Origin: Candidatus Chloroheliaceae bacterium
GTDB taxonomy: Bacteria; Chloroflexota; Chloroflexia; Chloroheliales; Chloroheliaceae
Length of the DNA: 35,402 bases
Direction of reading: 5' to 3'
NCBI GenBank assembly: GCA_013390945.1
Contig: JACAUC010000028.1
Location: 1 to 35,402, forward strand
The number at the start of each line of letters is the position of its first letter. Positions within the stretch are counted from its first letter, which is position 1. The position numbers and the translations under genes are program-made. Below are positions 33,917 through 35,402 of the stretch, in pieces. The notes under the pieces were generated by a model. It worked only from the letters and a program-made list of their open reading frames with translations. It did no database searches and was not told the origin of the DNA.

Positions 33917-35340
33917 AGTCGGTTGGGGCCAAGCCTGTAACTTATCGTAAGAGGTTTCGCTTAATTTTAGTACTGGTGATAAGTTTTGGTTTGACTGGTT
34001 GTAGTGAGGGCAAGCCCAGTAGTTTTCCGGGCTTGCCCTCACCTACGGTAAAGATACCCGTACCCTCAACTCTCTCCCCGGCAATTGCAGCTACGCAGGT
34101 AGCGATAGCCGAAGCTACTCAGGTCGCGTCGGGTTTTTATGAGCTACCCGTCGGGGCGGTGCAGTTGAGTGGTACCTCTACACCTCTTCCTCCTCCGCCA
34201 TCCGCTCCACTAAGTAACTTTACCCTTGCCAATTGGTCTCAGCTTTCTCTTCTTGCTCAGGCTCCTTCTTCGGCACGGCTGATTGGAGAGATAGCTAATC
34301 AGGTTACGGTATCGCCTACCCCTTCGCTGGTTGGTAGCCCGGCTCCGGCTCAAAAGGCTCCCTTTACTGCGCTGGCAATTTCCCCCAATCATAAGGTTAT
34401 TGCGATAGCTGATCGTGAGCAAATCTGGCTGTGCGAGGCTGATACCGGGCGGGTATTGCAGGTGATTTATGCCACCACTAAGCCGAATTTCTCCGGTCAA
34501 CCGGGTGATACGGAAGAACGGGGGGCGGCTTCGCTTTCGTGGTCAGCCGATAGCCAGAAGTTAGCGGCGGGGGGTTGGCACGGGCAGATAATTTTTTGGC
34601 GTTGGGAAGCGGCTAACCAGCGCGTAAGACCGGGTCGCAGTGTTTTGCAGCCCTATGCTGGAGCCTCTTACTTTGGCGATGCGGTAGAAGTGGTATTTGG
34701 CCCGGATGGTAGGTCGCTGGCCGGGTTTGCTTCTAGCGGCTCGATTACTGTTTGGGACAGCGAAACGCTTCAGGTTCGTTCCTCTTTTTATTCACCCTAT
34801 GCGGGCTATTTAAGTTGGTCGCCGGATGGCAAAAAGCTGGTGGATGAATATTTAAATCTCTATTATTTGGAAACGGGGCAAAATTTTGGCCCAGACGAAA
34901 AGGCCATTGTCAGTGATGAGCAACCACAGGGAGTAGCTTGGTCGCCGGATGGCAAACAATTGGCAGTCTCCGCCGATGGCTTTGAAGTGGGGCTAGTGGA
35001 AGCCCCTCCCCCGGATAAACGTATCTGGATTGAAGCCGAGCTCAAGAAAATTGTACCACCACATACCACTATTGGCCCGGCTTATGTTCACTACCGGGAA
35101 GGGCGACGAGTAGCGTGGTCGCCGGATGGTCGTTGGGTAGCGGTTGCCAATATACCAGAGGCGGGCAAAGTTTCGATTTGGGATAAGACCGGGCAGAAAT
35201 TGTTTACCCTTAATAGTGGCAACGAGATTTTGACCGGATTAGCTTGGCCCACCGATGCGGTGGTTATCACCACAGGCAATGACGGGGTCGCCCGACTGTG
35301 GCAATTACTTGGCTCGGCTACGCCTACTCCTAACTCCTAA
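33913..35340 (+). CDS. WD40-like lipoprotein in the flotillin operon
   Basis: 475 residues. The start is TTG at 33913 and overlaps the flotillin stop by four bases (TTGA), so it is translationally coupled. A basic N-terminus and hydrophobic stretch end in the lipobox LTGC (C30), indicating an exported lipid-anchored protein. A Pro/Thr-rich spacer (35-110) leads to about seven beta-propeller blades with WSPDG-type motifs (for example WSADSQKLAA, GPDGRSLAG, WSPDGKKLV, WSPDGKQLAV, WSPDGRWVAV) and a final VARLWQL. Its function is not known; position suggests an extracytoplasmic binding partner of the NfeD-flotillin complex. A 14-bp inverted repeat lies in the DNA just after the lipobox codon. Confidence 0.87.
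   Translation: MKSVGAKPVTYRKRFRLILVLVISFGLTGCSEGKPSSFPGLPSPTVKIPVPSTLSPAIAATQVAIAEATQVASGFYELPVGAVQLSGTSTPLPPPPSAPLSNFTLANWSQLSLLAQAPSSARLIGEIANQVTVSPTPSLVGSPAPAQKAPFTALAISPNHKVIAIADREQIWLCEADTGRVLQVIYATTKPNFSGQPGDTEERGAASLSWSADSQKLAAGGWHGQIIFWRWEAANQRVRPGRSVLQPYAGASYFGDAVEVVFGPDGRSLAGFASSGSITVWDSETLQVRSSFYSPYAGYLSWSPDGKKLVDEYLNLYYLETGQNFGPDEKAIVSDEQPQGVAWSPDGKQLAVSADGFEVGLVEAPPPDKRIWIEAELKKIVPPHTTIGPAYVHYREGRRVAWSPDGRWVAVANIPEAGKVSIWDKTGQKLFTLNSGNEILTGLAWPTDAVVITTGNDGVARLWQLLGSATPTPNS
34004..34042 (+). other. Strong hairpin inside the lipoprotein coding sequence
   Basis: GTGAGGGCAAGCCC (34004-34017) and its exact reverse complement (34029-34042) flank an 11-nt loop about 30 codons into the lipoprotein gene. 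No T-run follows, so it is not a standard terminator. It could slow translation or reduce expression of the lipoprotein relative to flotillin, or be an inserted palindromic element read in frame. Confidence 0.6.
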
Positions 35341-35347
35341 TTCAATC

Positions 35348-35402
35348 GTGTAGGAGGGATTTCTAATCCCGATGTGTCTAATCTCGATGTGTAGGAGGGA
35401 TT
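35348..35402 (+). repeat. Start of a repeat block at the right edge
   Basis: GTGTAGGAGGGATT occurs at 35348-35361 and again at 35389-35402, a 41-bp period, with internal GATGTGTCTAATCTC and a GGGATTTCTAATCCC hairpin. It lies just past the lipoprotein stop and continues beyond the window. Confidence 0.65.

Overview
The window looks like part of a chromosome from a member of the Chloroflexota. This is an inference from gene content: an XRE helix-turn-helix protein joined to a seven-bladed WD40 propeller, very long PAS hybrid kinases, PPi-type phosphofructokinase, GT39-like membrane glycosyltransferases, a sortase with its own substrate, and an NfeD/flotillin pair. Base composition is moderate, TTG and GTG starts are common, and Shine-Dalgarno sites are clear. 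No tRNA, rRNA or CRISPR array was seen.

Left third (1-9.9 kb): an accessory-looking, AT-richer, repeat-laden region. It holds a large secreted wall-active protein (C39-like peptidase, Rv2525c-like glycosidase fold, PA14), a toxin-antitoxin pair (Doc toxin with a pentapeptide-repeat/ribbon-helix-helix antitoxin), a secreted M23 peptidase, and an XRE-TM-WD40 protein split by a run of twelve C. The upstream region and first codons of the XRE gene also occur at 4.06-4.59 kb as a truncated paralogue. That copy carries a 111-bp MITE-like insertion whose diverged relative sits at 9.74 kb. Three blocks of a 64-bp repeat family fill the spaces between genes. Both secreted lytic enzymes are divergent from a copy of the same regulatory region.

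Middle (10-19 kb): an uninterrupted minus-strand run of sortase, sortase substrate, apt, a two-domain carbon-nitrogen hydrolase whose second domain has lost its catalytic triad, a small pentad-repeat protein, PPi-phosphofructokinase and a CNNM/CorC-type CBS membrane protein. Short spacings and overlaps suggest one or more operons.

Right half (19-35 kb): endonuclease IV; a GAF-GAF-GGDEF protein with a degenerate HD-GYP domain, followed by a small soluble histidine kinase with a degraded ATPase; a solitary DNA methyltransferase; a GT39-family glycosyltransferase convergent with a SAM methyltransferase; a 1054-residue PAS hybrid kinase; and a three-gene membrane operon (His-rich NfeD-like protein, flotillin, WD40-like lipoprotein). 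A further repeat block begins at the right edge.

The most interesting candidates for new biology are the pentapeptide-repeat antitoxin fused next to Doc, the paralogous regulatory regions beside two lytic enzymes together with the poly-C switchable XRE-WD40 receptor, and the sortase/substrate pair with a non-canonical IPKSGG signal.
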